Shown piece after piece: positions 18,399 to 25,796 of a stretch of 64,000 nt of DNA. The DNA is from Pyrinomonadaceae bacterium (lineage in GTDB: Bacteria > Acidobacteriota > Blastocatellia > Pyrinomonadales > Pyrinomonadaceae): contig JAVEDP010000018.1 in assembly GCA_030841085.1 (NCBI GenBank), positions 93,291-157,290 on the forward strand. The letters run 5' to 3'. The notes under the pieces are model-generated. The model was not told the origin of the DNA. It was given only the letters and a program-made list of their open reading frames with translations, and did not search any database. The number at the start of each line of letters is the position of its first letter. Within the stretch, counting starts at the first letter, position 1. Position numbers and translations under genes: made by a program.

Positions 18399-18474
18399 CC
18401 CCAACCTGAGGGGACCCGCCGCAAACGGTACACAGCGCCGCTTGCGAACGGGCCCCTCGAAGTTATTGTTACGC
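18399..18474 (-). other. Probable attC of a third sequence type
   Basis: 76 bp: R'' GCGTAAC (18468-18474) and R' GTTGGGG (plus-strand CCCCAAC at 18399-18405). The arms pair: CGAGGGGCCCG with CGGGTCCCCTC, then CGCAAGCGG with CCGTTTGCG around an unpaired loop. Its sequence differs from the two main families, and the R' last base is off consensus. Confidence 0.6.
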
Positions 18475-18484
18475 CAGCAGCGGC

Positions 18485-18796
18485 TTACTTCTTTTCTCCT
18501 TCGCCTACTGCCTCTTCAGTTGTTTTGATGCCATTCTCGTTTCCGCCACCGGTTCCGCTAAACAGCAGATACATTGGCGCCTCGTTTCTCAAAAGATCAA
18601 TGGCATTCTGGTAGTCGTCGAGATGGTACCAGAGGTTAACTTGACCACCTGATGAAGTATCCGGAGGCAGTGCTGATCCATTGGGCTTAAAGATGAGCTG
18701 CCCAATATAGTTGCCGCCATGTTTCAACCAAATGCGCGGCACAAATGTGTTAGCCGAATACATAACTTCGTATGCATCGATTTTCGTGAGAGCCAT
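18485..18796 (-). CDS. Cassette gene: small conserved hypothetical protein
   Basis: 103 aa. A soluble beta-rich protein with ANTFVPRIWLKHGG, YIGQLIFKPNG, LWYHLDDYQNAIDLLRNEAP and LLFSGTGGGNENGI. I recall similar short stand-alone hypothetical proteins but know of no function. The start is fixed by AAAAGGAGATTTCATC-ATG, an excellent ribosome binding site seven bases before the ATG at 18796, which rules out the longer frame beginning at 18859. The stop is 10 bp from the attC at 18399-18474. Confidence 0.75.
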   Translation of the reverse strand: MALTKIDAYEVMYSANTFVPRIWLKHGGNYIGQLIFKPNGSALPPDTSSGGQVNLWYHLDDYQNAIDLLRNEAPMYLLFSGTGGGNENGIKTTEEAVGEGEKK

Positions 18797-19414
18797 GATG
18801 AAATCTCCTTTTCGTTGTGAGGGGGGTTGCTCATTCAGTCTGCTGGAAAACCTCACCACAGCAACCGGTTATGTGCTGAGGACTGACGCTGGGTCGACGA
18901 TCTCCGCAGTGTTTCCAACTGCTGCCTCAATCGCTGACGATCCAGGTGTAAGAATCTTTAGTGCCAGGACTCTGGCTCAGTTCAATCTTAAAAGAATTAG
19001 CCACCCCATGATTTGTAGTGGTTCCATCCATTAACACTGGCCCACGCTTTCAGAGGCCTTTACGAATGTACGGTAAGTTCTCCTCTGGCCGGAGCAGGAG
19101 GTCATAACTGACATCAAAATTAGCCATCCTTTCCAGCCCGAGTAGAAATTAGACGCCTGCTCGCACTGGCGTTTTAGCATTACGCCGTTTGTTGATTTAG
19201 GCTGGTTCGCCTTGGCAAAGTGAAGTTTTCAAACCAGCTTTGCAGAATCTTTAGTTTGCTGACAATAAGGACAGGCAATCCCTATACACAAGGCGAGAGA
19301 GGGGAAAATGGAGCAAATGAAGAGTGTGCGTCTATTGAAGAGACATGCGTGTTCACCATTGGTAACACCGATACCTACAATTGTTCACACTATGCCGAAC
19401 TAGAAGGATTCTGG
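18797..19414. other. Gene-poor cassette remnant
   Basis: About 620 bp upstream of the 103 aa gene with no convincing gene. The minus strand contains a short open stretch of about 40 codons (RGPVLMDGTTTNHGVAN onward to TAG-type termination at the SYTWIVSD end) that reads like the tail of a lost protein. Its cassette boundary at 19416 is degenerate. I read this as decayed cassette material. Confidence 0.4.
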
Positions 19415-19415
19415 G

Positions 19416-19522
19416 CTGGAACGATTGAATTGACTGGGCGCCGCGGTTACACCCAAGCTTCGATTCAATCAATCAAGCTACGAAACACGTGCCTGCGGTA
19501 TGGTCTGACGGGTTGTTTAGGC
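19416..19522 (-). other. Degenerate attC, main family
   Basis: The plus strand reads ACGATTGAATTGACTGGGCG, then AATCAATCAAGCTACGAAACACG, ending TTGTTTAGGC. This aligns with the main family, but the R' core is TGGAAC and there is one extra T in the R'' core. It is probably inactive. A plus-strand open frame over 19220-19678 crosses this site and is not a gene. Confidence 0.7.
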
Positions 19523-19678
19523 CGCGCCTTCACCTCAATATATGATGGACCGCTCGAGGAACGGCTTGGAGATTTTTATGATCTTATCTTTCGAGTTTTG
19601 GATCAACTTATACTCAAGTTCGCCGACCGCTTCGAACTCCACGTCAACTTTGATATACGAGCATTGAGTCGCCGGTAG

Positions 19679-19783
19679 CTCTTACGCCCTTGCGCCGAAG
19701 CGCGGGACAGTGTGCTTGTCAAACCTTATCGATCAAGTTAAAGAACATGCCTCTCCGCGCTCCGGTCCAGCTATATGTTGGGT
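19679..19783 (-). other. Degenerate attC, main family
   Basis: R'' ACCCAAC (19777-19783) is intact. The middle retains GATCAAGTTAAAGAACATGCC and CTCCGCGCTCCGGTCCA. The R' side is eroded (plus-strand CTCTTAC). Only about 156 bp separate it from the previous site, leaving no gene in between: an empty or collapsed cassette. Confidence 0.65.
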
Positions 19784-19794
19784 TGGGTGTTTCG

Positions 19795-20364
19795 TTAACG
19801 TTCGAGCGTCAAAATATTTGACTCGACCTTGCCCAACCAATAGTTCATAAATTTGATTGCGGACATATCCAGGTTAGCGGTCTTTGCACCGGTACCTTCG
19901 TACTGAGCAGTCAACAGATTTTTGCCGGGCTCCAACGGTATGGAAAATTCTTTTGTTTCGGAACACCAAAACTGGTCGAATGTTAGTTGAAGTGTATAAG
20001 TCGAGCCGGCACGAAGCGGAACGACATAATCATCCATTCGACCCGCTACGAACGGATATCTTTTGTCTGCGAATTTAAATAGTCGTGTCTTGCCGCGCGC
20101 GTCTGTGAAGTTCAAGCTGATGTTGTTTGGGAGTTGCGTCTTGCCATTGCCTAGCATTACGCCAAGATTCAAAATAACGTCACGGTCACCGACGTTCCGC
20201 AATGCGAGCTGGAGATTTGATCCCGTCGATGCCAGACATATTTGTAGTCCGGCAACCGCGCTTCCGCAATCGAGAGGTACCGGCGATCGGCGCAAGGCGT
20301 CAGCGGACGAGCCAATCAGCACTGACGATAACGATGCCGCAAGAATGAAAGATCTTGTTCTCAT
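19795..20364 (-). CDS. Cassette gene: secreted beta-rich protein
   Basis: 189 aa with a signal peptide (SFILAASLSSVLIGSSADA). The mature part looks like an Ig-like or C2-like beta domain: LQLALRNVGDRDVILNLG, ISLNFTDARGKTRLFKF, YVVPLRAGSTYTLQLTF, FSIPLEPGKNLLTAQYEG. A single Cys pair could form a disulphide. Function unknown; it resembles proteins that decorate the periplasm or cell surface. Sole gene between attC sites 19679-19783 and 20385-20494; the stop is 11 bp from the former. ATG at 20364 is preceded by CTTGAGAAGACCCA (minus-strand reading), a fair ribosome binding site. Confidence 0.7.
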   Translation of the reverse strand: MRTRSFILAASLSSVLIGSSADALRRSPVPLDCGSAVAGLQICLASTGSNLQLALRNVGDRDVILNLGVMLGNGKTQLPNNISLNFTDARGKTRLFKFADKRYPFVAGRMDDYVVPLRAGSTYTLQLTFDQFWCSETKEFSIPLEPGKNLLTAQYEGTGAKTANLDMSAIKFMNYWLGKVESNILTLER

Positions 20365-20384
20365 TGGGTCTTCTCAAGGTTAAG

Positions 20385-20494
20385 AAGCAACCGGACCTTC
20401 GCGCAGGCGCGACGATTATATTCAAGCTTCGATTCAAACAATCGACTTGCGCAATCCCGATGCGTCGGGACGCCGCTCCAACGACTTGTTATGG
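20385..20494 (-). other. Degenerate attC, main family
   Basis: The plus strand runs from AAGCAAC through TTCAAGCTTCGATTCAAACA and CGCCGCTCCAACGACTTGTT to GTTATGG (20488-20494). Both cores are off consensus. The stop codon of the 202 aa gene (20489-20491) lies inside the R'' end. Confidence 0.6.
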
Positions 20495-21097
20495 CGCGGG
20501 CCTGGGGCAAGCATTTTTCGCGTCCGCTGTCTTAACGCAGCCACTGAGCCAACGCGTACCGTCGGGTAGAGTTACAAGCGTCTCACGTATTTGAGCCTTG
20601 GCCATCAGCGCTATGCCACCCTTTTCCTCGGTGCGACTTTTCACCCAATCATAAAAACCACCGCCGAGCAGTTTCAGTTCCACGATTTCACCCGGCCCTA
20701 CGCCCTTTTCCTTATCAGCTCGCGCGCACCCGTAACAATAAACAATATCCGGCGAAGCATGGTCCATCTCGGGAAGAATAAGTGTCATTTGAATTGAGAT
20801 AACCCGCTGCGGCGAGACATTCCTAACACGAATGATCAAAGTCTTAAGCCAATCGTCATTAGCAGGGAAAGATTGACCAAGAGTGATTGATGCGCCGTCA
20901 ATAACCACGTTCTCAATCTGAATTTGTTCGATTTGGGGGTAGAGTCGGATTCCGGGCGCAACGCGTTCGTTGTTACTCCCGATTGGTCGCGGCGTCCATT
21001 CGACGGTCTTCTTCTGCGTTTGCGCTAAAGCCAGCGATGCCACGCAAAGAATCAAGCTCAACGATTTCAAACCTGGATTTGATTTACGTGAGTTCAT
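20489..21097 (-). CDS. Cassette gene: secreted protein, unknown
   Basis: 202 aa with a signal peptide ending SLALAQ. The mature part has an extended N-terminal arm and a domain with ITLGQSFPANDDWLKTLIIRV and VSPQRVISIQMTLILPE, suggesting a beta-sandwich, a YCYGC motif that could be a disulphide or metal site, and a C-terminal LPDGTRWLSGC. Not recognised. The start was chosen at 21097 because the frame further upstream is attC-like and the signal peptide begins here (MNSRKSNPGLK). Confidence 0.65.
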   Translation of the reverse strand: MNSRKSNPGLKSLSLILCVASLALAQTQKKTVEWTPRPIGSNNERVAPGIRLYPQIEQIQIENVVIDGASITLGQSFPANDDWLKTLIIRVRNVSPQRVISIQMTLILPEMDHASPDIVYCYGCARADKEKGVGPGEIVELKLLGGGFYDWVKSRTEEKGGIALMAKAQIRETLVTLPDGTRWLSGCVKTADAKNACPRPAP

Positions 21098-21104
21098 GAT
21101 GAGC

Positions 21105-21184
21105 GCCTTACGCCCGGATAGCCGAGCGCGAAATATTATGGAGCAGCGCGTGTTCGAACGCGCCCGCGTCGAACTTACTTGCGC
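21105..21184 (-). other. Possible relic attC
   Basis: Plus-strand GCCTTAC at 21105 and CTTGCGC at 21178-21184 are one mismatch each from core sites, with CGCGTC preceding as in the main family. The internal pairing is weak. It is listed because it falls exactly between two cassette genes where a site is expected. Confidence 0.3.
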
Positions 21185-21726
21185 TGACGGTCCTGCAAAA
21201 TCGACAGGTAGGCGCTCCATGGTCCAACTGCATCCGCGTACACCTTCGCCATCGTCCGCGCAATCTGCCCGACGTGGTCGAGATCATGTACAACCCACGT
21301 CGCCAGCAACTGCCCGAGCGTGACTTCGCCAAGCTCTGGATGCAGACCGGTCCGGCTCAAGTCTTCGCTCGTCAGATTCATTTCCAATAGCGTAAAAATA
21401 TTGTCTCGGCGAAGATCCGCAAACCTCGCGAGTAACTCAACCAAACTCTCGCCATGGCTTTCGGTGAATTGCGCAGTTCGATCAAATGAGTCGAACGGTC
21501 GCGCCTCCCCTGCGAGAATGTGTCGAGCGCGCGGAATCCAGTCTGTGCGCTCACCATGGATCAGATGGCCCATCACATCGTACGGTGACCAGGTGTTATC
21601 TCCTTCGGTCGCGGTTACCCAGGTATCAGATAATCCCTCAACCAGCGCCGTCAGACTGGCGGGCGTGCGCGCAAGCATTGCCACAACATCGTCAAGGTTG
21701 ATTCCGTTATCAGTCATAGAGTTCAT
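21175..21726 (-). CDS. Cassette gene: DinB-family protein
   Basis: 183 aa four-helix-bundle DinB/YfiT-like protein. The metal-binding histidines are visible: DVMGHLIHGERTDW (first His), and LLATWVVHDLDHVGQIARTM (HDLDH, the second and third). The DinB superfamily includes bacillithiol- and mycothiol-type S-transferases; the specific thiol is unknown here. Start ATGAACTCT; an alternative ATG is three codons on. DinB proteins are common integron passengers in environmental arrays, as I recall. The downstream site (21105-21184) is only a relic. Confidence 0.85.
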   Translation of the reverse strand: MNSMTDNGINLDDVVAMLARTPASLTALVEGLSDTWVTATEGDNTWSPYDVMGHLIHGERTDWIPRARHILAGEARPFDSFDRTAQFTESHGESLVELLARFADLRRDNIFTLLEMNLTSEDLSRTGLHPELGEVTLGQLLATWVVHDLDHVGQIARTMAKVYADAVGPWSAYLSILQDRQRK

Positions 21727-21824
21727 TTTACTCTCTCACCAACTAAAGCGAACATTGCTGCTCGTCAGGCTGCAACAAGCCGTCGAACGGCAGCGATTCT
21801 GGGCGTGGGATACATATGTTTGCG

Positions 21825-21895
21825 GCTAACGCCGGCATTCAATTGCGGCGCGCGATCTTCCCTCGCTTGCCATCGCCAACGATCTGCCGCAATCA
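21825..21895 (-). other. Possible relic attC upstream of the antisense gene
   Basis: The plus strand reads GGCTAACGCCGGCATTCAAT followed by TGCGGCGCGCGATC, the beginning of the second attC family (compare GCCGAACGCTGGCCTTCAGC at 34410). The expected distal half with GCATGCTATCGCG is missing, replaced by CGCCAACGATCTGCCGC. Confidence 0.35.
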
Positions 21896-21903
21896 TGGGT
21901 GAC

Positions 21904-22506
21904 ATGAAGAGATCGATGAAGACATCGCTGATCATTATCGCGCTGGCGCTGCTCGCCTGCTTCGTCGTGCTCAAATCGCGACGGAACGAGCCGGACACGC
22001 AGGTCGGGCCGGTTGAGGCGAACGGGTCAGAGACTTCCAGAGGACCGTCGTTCGAAGTGCACGTCGTGAAGCCTCTCTCCGCCCGGCCCCTCTTCGGGCT
22101 GCTCGGGCTCCTCGGGATCAACGATGACAGCGAGTTGCGGTTTGACCACACGAGCAGTGGCGCCGCGATCGGCAGCGTCGGACACGACCGCCTTGAGCTT
22201 AGCGCTGAGGGCTGGGATCTTTTCATCGAGATCAACGGCGACGGGCGCGTCGCTCCAGGAACGCACCTCGTGTTCCCGCTGGAGCTCGGGGGCAGGCAGG
22301 TGAAACTGCACTGTCGCCCGGCGAATCCTGGTATCGGCCATCTCCAAACGACCACCTCGCGCACAGGTTCCGACGATCTCAGTGGCCGCTTCCTCGTCGA
22401 ACTTGCCACCTGCGAAAATGCCGAGTCGGGGAAGGCCATCGAGTGGCCGCCGGCGCCGCTCACCGTCCGCGGGAGCTTCGCGGGCCTGCCACCTGCCCGT
22501 CGCTAG
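21904..22506 (+). CDS. Cassette gene in reverse orientation: lipoprotein-like
   Basis: 200 aa, the only array gene on the plus strand. The N-terminus MKRSMKTSLIIIALALLAC is a lipoprotein signal with lipobox ALLAC. The rest is a soluble domain with SARPLFGLLGLLGINDD, HDRLELSAEGWDLFIEING and FPLELGGRQVKLHCRP, not recognised. Codon use is very GC-rich compared with its neighbours, suggesting a different source genome. It ends 11 bp before an attC read in the opposite sense, so it cannot be transcribed from an array promoter and must carry its own. The start at ATGAAGAGA follows GGTGAC; earlier in-frame Mets lie in attC-like sequence. Confidence 0.65.
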   Translation: MKRSMKTSLIIIALALLACFVVLKSRRNEPDTQVGPVEANGSETSRGPSFEVHVVKPLSARPLFGLLGLLGINDDSELRFDHTSSGAAIGSVGHDRLELSAEGWDLFIEINGDGRVAPGTHLVFPLELGGRQVKLHCRPANPGIGHLQTTTSRTGSDDLSGRFLVELATCENAESGKAIEWPPAPLTVRGSFAGLPPARR

Positions 22507-22517
22507 AACCCAAAACT

Positions 22518-22622
22518 ACCGAACTGTTGGGTTGACCGGCGCGGCGGTTACTTCACCAATTCAATCAATCGATCAAGTTGAGAAACGCGCTCCCGCCGCT
22601 CGCGTCCAACGATTTGTTGGGC
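22518..22622 (-). other. attC site, main family
   Basis: R'' GCCCAAC (22616-22622), R' GTTCGGT. The plus strand shows GGGTTGACCGGCGCGGCGG, AATCAATCGATCAAGTTGAG and CGCGTCCAACGATTTGTT. The R'' is complementary to the R' at 23162, the other end of the same cassette. Confidence 0.9.
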
Positions 22623-22659
22623 AGCGCCCTGCCGACCTGAATCCGATCCCGCAAGTGCT

Positions 22660-23115
22660 TCATGGATTGTTTGGCGAACATTGCTCTAAGATCACTCGCC
22701 ACTCACCGCCACGCCGCACACATAGCATTGTGCATCTATGGTCTTCCTTGAAGGATTTCCCATCCAACCCGCCTTCTGCTTGCGAGCGATGCACAACCAC
22801 GGCGGCATTCTTCCCGACAGGTTTGACTATCACTTCGGTGCGCGTGCCCTTGTCCAGGTGATAGCTTGGCGAGCGAATGATCTTGAGGATGGCTTCGCGA
22901 TCCAGCATTTGGCCGTTGGGAGCGATATACACATACTCATCTGCCATCATTTTTTCGACCAGCGCTGCATCCTTGTCCAGCCAAGCTTGCTCCCATATCT
23001 GATTGAGATGTTCCAAATCAGCAGTCATGTGTGAATCCTCCGCAGAAGATAATCGGGTGCAACTGGCAAGACCGATTAGCATTAACGCAAACACTGTCGC
23101 CGGCAGTTGAGACAA
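22660..23115 (-). CDS. Cassette gene: DUF4440/NTF2-like lipoprotein
   Basis: About 151 aa. The mature part is an NTF2/SnoaL-like fold: LEHLNQIWEQAWLDKDAALVEKMMADEYVYIAPNG at the start (split by the usual conserved D and W), LDREAILKIIRS, AAVVVHRSQ, and the C-terminal RRGGEWRVILEQ. I place the start at TTG 23115, which has GGAGG just before it and yields the signal SQLPATVFALMLIGLASC with a lipobox (GLASC); an ATG at 23082 would lose most of it. Frames running further upstream translate the attC. A small periplasmic ketosteroid-isomerase-like protein; function unknown. Confidence 0.78.
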   Translation of the reverse strand: MSQLPATVFALMLIGLASCTRLSSAEDSHMTADLEHLNQIWEQAWLDKDAALVEKMMADEYVYIAPNGQMLDREAILKIIRSPSYHLDKGTRTEVIVKPVGKNAAVVVHRSQAEGGLDGKSFKEDHRCTMLCVRRGGEWRVILEQCSPNNP

Positions 23116-23161
23116 GGTCCCTCCAATTCCGCGGTGCAGTCTTGGAACTGATCGTGCGTCT

Positions 23162-23267
23162 GCCCAACGGTTGAGTTGACGCGGCGGCGCGAATTCGATC
23201 AAGCATCGCCGGATGAATCAAGTTACGAAACCCGCCACCGCCGCTCGCGTCCAACGATTTGTTCGGC
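23162..23267 (-). other. attC site, main family
   Basis: R'' GCCGAAC (23261-23267), R' GTTGGGC (23162-23168). The arms GGACGCGAGCGGCGG and CCGCCGCGTCAACTC pair when read on the minus strand. It bounds the arr cassette on its 3' side. Confidence 0.95.
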
Positions 23268-23329
23268 GCGGTTCTAAGAAATAATAGTCCTACCGTTGCC
23301 CTGACTTCTCTACGCACACGGAAAGCAGC

Positions 23330-23719
23330 TCAGTCGTCAATGGGTTCCTTATCCGCGATAAAGCCCTTCATCGCCTGGATTTCCTCCGGGGAATGTCCCT
23401 GCCAATCCAGATGTTCGCTGACGACGCGCAGCGGGTCCTTGGAGCGGTAGGACTTCGTTGGATTACCCGGAAACTTTCTGTCGGTCACATTGGGATCATC
23501 CATGAACGGCCCCGTAGGTTCTATCACGTAGATCCGGCCCCGGCCTTCGCCCTTTGCCAGTTCAGCTCCCCAAGTAGCCGCGAACACGGTCTCGCTGAAG
23601 TAGATCCATGGCGACCGCCGTTCCGTGTAGTTGGAGGAATAGCCGCCTTGGAGCAAGTCCCCGGGCTTCAGCTCCGCCTTGGTGCCGTGGTAGAACGTTC
23701 GTGAGCCGTTTTCAGTCAC
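23330..23719 (-). CDS. arr: Cassette gene: NAD+-rifamycin ADP-ribosyltransferase (Arr)
   Basis: 129 aa; inactivates rifamycins by ADP-ribosylating the ansa-chain hydroxyl using NAD+. The Arr signature runs the length of the protein: FYHGTKAELKPGDLL, SPWIYFSETVFAATWGAELA, GRGRIYVIEPTGPFMDDPN, FPGNPTKSYRSKDPLRVV and a C-terminal DWQGHSPEEIQAMK. The NAD-binding His-Gly-Thr and the acidic DD pair are present. Length and motif order match plasmid-borne Arr-2/Arr-3 (about 150 aa) and chromosomal Arr proteins. The cassette has complete boundaries: R'' GCCGAAC at 23261 and R' GTTCGGC at 23746 are exact complements. Known mobile arr genes are integron cassettes, so this could be an environmental relative of that lineage. 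Activity is predicted, not shown. Confidence 0.93.
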   Translation of the reverse strand: MTENGSRTFYHGTKAELKPGDLLQGGYSSNYTERRSPWIYFSETVFAATWGAELAKGEGRGRIYVIEPTGPFMDDPNVTDRKFPGNPTKSYRSKDPLRVVSEHLDWQGHSPEEIQAMKGFIADKEPIDD

Positions 23720-23745
23720 ATTAATTACCTAGTGCATTCGACGAC

Positions 23746-23851
23746 GCCGAACGCTTGAGTTAACGCGGCGGCGCGAATCAAAGCATCCTCCGCGGGACGA
23801 ATCAAGTTGAGAAACACGCTCCCGCCGCTCGCATCCAACGATTTGTTCGAC
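23746..23851 (-). other. attC site, main family
   Basis: R'' GTCGAAC (23845-23851), R' GTTCGGC (23746-23752). Middle AATCAAAGCATCCTCCGCGG, a variant shared with the sites at 26676, 28382, 30274, 30791 and 36156. Confidence 0.95.
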
Positions 23852-23855
23852 GGCC

Positions 23856-24175
23856 TCAGTCGAAGTCATAGAACTCATCGTCGGACATTGGCTTCACGGT
23901 GCCATCAGAATATTTGTAAAAACCATCGAGAGCAACCAGTTTAAGAAGAGGAAAAAGCCGCGCATTCATGAATCCCTGCAAAACGACTCGCACAGAAGCA
24001 TCGGGCATTGGCTGCACGATCGTCGCAATGGTGGCTGGCCTCGAGTCGACGACGAGATTCTCGATAGGCGAATCGTATAATTGTTCAATTCCTTATAACT
24101 CAAGTCGCGGAGTTTGCGGCCACGCACGTTAACGATCTCCCTAAACGTTTCGAGTGATCGCGGGATTGTCTTCAT
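23856..24175 (-). pseudogene. Cassette gene with a single-base frameshift
   Basis: About 106 codons in two frames. From ATG 24175 it reads MKTIPRSLETFREIVNVRGR and LRDLSYKEL; near 24085-24090 the frame changes by one base and continues EQLYDSPIENLVVDSRPAT, VQPMPDASVRVVLQGFMNA, LVALDGFYKYSDGTVKPMSD and DDEFYDFD to TGA at 23856. Inserting one G in the TTGAACAA stretch restores one continuous protein. This is either a recent inactivating mutation or a sequencing error. The family is not recognised. Boundaries are intact (R'' GTCGAAC at 23845, R' GTTCGAC at 24197), so the cassette arrived recently. The cassette also carries a short third-type attC at its 5' end. Confidence 0.7.
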
Positions 24176-24196
24176 TACGATTGAAGGGGCGAAGCC

Positions 24197-24258
24197 GTCG
24201 AACGCCCAAGCTCAGCCGCGTTCTCGCGAAGTGAGAACTTGTGAGCGCCTTGTTAGGC
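24197..24258 (-). other. Short attC (62 bp), third type
   Basis: R'' GCCTAAC (24252-24258), R' GTTCGAC (24197-24203). The arms pair GGCGCTCACAAG with CGGCTGAGCTTGGGC, with TTCTCACTTCGCGAGAACG forming the terminal hairpin (TTCTCGCGAA). This is the classic 59-base-element size, unlike the 100-115 bp main family. Confidence 0.9.
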
Positions 24259-24262
24259 CTCT

Positions 24263-24469
24263 TTATTTGTCGCCCTTTTCCTGCTTAGCCTTCTCGGCTG
24301 CATCGTGCAGAACCTGCCAGAGCGCAGTGCCTTCATTTACATCCACGACGTGCCCACAGGAGCGGCAGGTGTACTCGCGCCAAACCTCCCCCGTGAACGT
24401 GTTCTTATCTGTCTGGAGCAACTCACCCCCGCACTTGGGGCAAGTGTCGCTGCGCGTAGATTTGGTCAT
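24263..24469 (-). CDS. Cassette gene: zinc-ribbon protein
   Basis: 68 aa with one zinc ribbon: CPKCGGELLQTD, then YTCRSCGHVVDV, the two CxxC knuckles about 26 residues apart. The short C-terminal helix (LWQVLHDAAEKAKQEKGDK) is amphipathic. The start is ATG 24469, which lies 6 bp from the R' of the upstream attC; a longer frame upstream only translates attC. Such tiny ribbon proteins may bind nucleic acid or bridge proteins; function unknown. R'' GCCTAAC (24252) and R' GTTAGGC (24475) match. Confidence 0.75.
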   Translation of the reverse strand: MTKSTRSDTCPKCGGELLQTDKNTFTGEVWREYTCRSCGHVVDVNEGTALWQVLHDAAEKAKQEKGDK

Positions 24470-24474
24470 GACAG

Positions 24475-24576
24475 GCCTAACGTTTGAGTTGACTGGGCGG
24501 CGCGAATTCAATCAAGCATCGCCGGATCAAGTTGCGAAATACGCTCCCGCCGTTCGCGTCCAACGATTTGTTAGAT
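24475..24576 (-). other. attC site, main family
   Basis: R'' ATCTAAC (24570-24576), R' GTTAGGC (24475-24481). Slightly shorter middle (GCCGGATCAAGTTGCGAAAT). Confidence 0.95.
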
Positions 24577-24606
24577 TGCGTGGTGAGCATCTTTAACTTC
24601 TGTTTT

Positions 24607-25638
24607 TTACTTCTGGTCCAAAATCATGACCCGCCGTGAATAATCAAACACGACCTTAAACCGGCGTAAGATCGCGTTCCCAACATGCCCGCTAAAGTCG
24701 GGACTCGACAAAACTCCGTTCGTTGCTTGCGAAAACATCGTCATCGGGTTTTCGATCTTTAACTTCCCCAGGAGTATCTCTGTAAGTGTGCCGATTTGCG
24801 TTTGTGAATCTCCGCCGATTCCGCAGATGCTAAAGGGGGTGGTTTGATTAGGCGGGGGCAGCAACTTGTGTTGTTCAACAAAAGGACTAGTGAGGACAAG
24901 GGCTACCGCTGAACCGCTGTCAATCATAAACAGACCGTTAATGGGAGAGCGTCCGGATGCGGTAATTAGTGCTCGCATGTAGATATGCTTTTGCCTTACT
25001 TCAAGCGGAATCCGCTCGCCCTGACCGCGGTAATGATAACTTTGCGGATCGTATAGGTTCATTGATTTCGCCGCATAATCAATCTCGACAACAAAGTGTC
25101 TAAAAAACTCATCGCCCAACACACCGTCAAAGGATGGCCGTTCGTCCCCACCGGCAGCCTGCGCACGCCAGGAAACTTTGCCTTGCAAATCGACCTCCAT
25201 CTTATCCAAACATTCTTCTACGTTTTCCAATGAGAGGACAGCGGACTTTTCGCGTGCAATTGTCACTCCGGGAAGAGTGAAAGAAACATTCTCGGTAAAG
25301 AAAACATCAGCCAAGCCTTCTCCCACACCAGTTGTCTGTCCTGCCGGGTTTAGCTTCAGTCCGAGCGCTCGCGCGTTCCTAAGGTTGATGATGTTTCCCG
25401 CTCCGGTGTCTAAAAGAAACCATAGCGGCTTGGCATTATTCAGGCTAACCTGAAGATAAACGTGATTGTTGAAGATTCTAAGTGGGATGTTCAACGCGCT
25501 CTTGCCTGAAGCAAAGCGCACATCAGGCGCGCCGCCTAATGAAACAGCGCAACAACTGATTATTAAGGAGATGGATAAAATAACCCGATGCACGTTTTGG
25601 AAGTAGCACCCAGTTTGGACATTTTCAACTTGCTTCAT
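24607..25638 (-). CDS. Cassette gene: secreted retropepsin-like aspartic protease, paralogue 1
   Basis: 343 aa. The signal peptide (VILSISLIISCCAVSLGGA) is followed by two retropepsin-like lobes. The first catalytic motif is FLLDTGAGNIINL (about 100), with the hydrophobic-hydrophobic-Gly partner FDGVLGDEFFRHFVVEIDY (about 185). The second is FMIDSGSAVALVL (about 235) with VGNAILRRFKVVFDY near the end. Two D(T/S)G sites in one chain suggest a single-chain pepsin-like arrangement, as in other predicted bacterial aspartyl proteases. A homologue with the same layout is at 30941-31963. Large for a cassette gene. R'' ATCTAAC and R' GTTAGAT (25657) are complementary. Confidence 0.85.
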   Translation of the reverse strand: MKQVENVQTGCYFQNVHRVILSISLIISCCAVSLGGAPDVRFASGKSALNIPLRIFNNHVYLQVSLNNAKPLWFLLDTGAGNIINLRNARALGLKLNPAGQTTGVGEGLADVFFTENVSFTLPGVTIAREKSAVLSLENVEECLDKMEVDLQGKVSWRAQAAGGDERPSFDGVLGDEFFRHFVVEIDYAAKSMNLYDPQSYHYRGQGERIPLEVRQKHIYMRALITASGRSPINGLFMIDSGSAVALVLTSPFVEQHKLLPPPNQTTPFSICGIGGDSQTQIGTLTEILLGKLKIENPMTMFSQATNGVLSSPDFSGHVGNAILRRFKVVFDYSRRVMILDQK

Positions 25639-25656
25639 GTGACTTATCTATAAGCA

Positions 25657-25762
25657 ATCTAACGGTTGAATTAACCCGCGCGAGCGCAGGCATTCAGTTT
25701 CAGCGCAAGGAAGCATCATGAAAGGAAGCTATCGAGGCGTCGGGTTGAATGAGTTGTTAGGC
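25657..25762 (-). other. attC site, variant
   Basis: R'' GCCTAAC (25756-25762), R' GTTAGAT (25657-25663). The plus-strand interior is GGTTGAATTAACCCGCGCG and CAGGCATTCAGTTTCAGCGC, with GCGTCGGGTTGAATGAGTTG; it mixes features of the main and second families. Confidence 0.9.
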
Positions 25763-25796
25763 TGCGACCTTGAACATAACGTGCCCTCGGCAAAAG

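Noticed and set aside
19220..19678. Plus-strand open frame of 152 codons
   Set aside because: It runs straight through a degenerate attC and has no protein-like composition.
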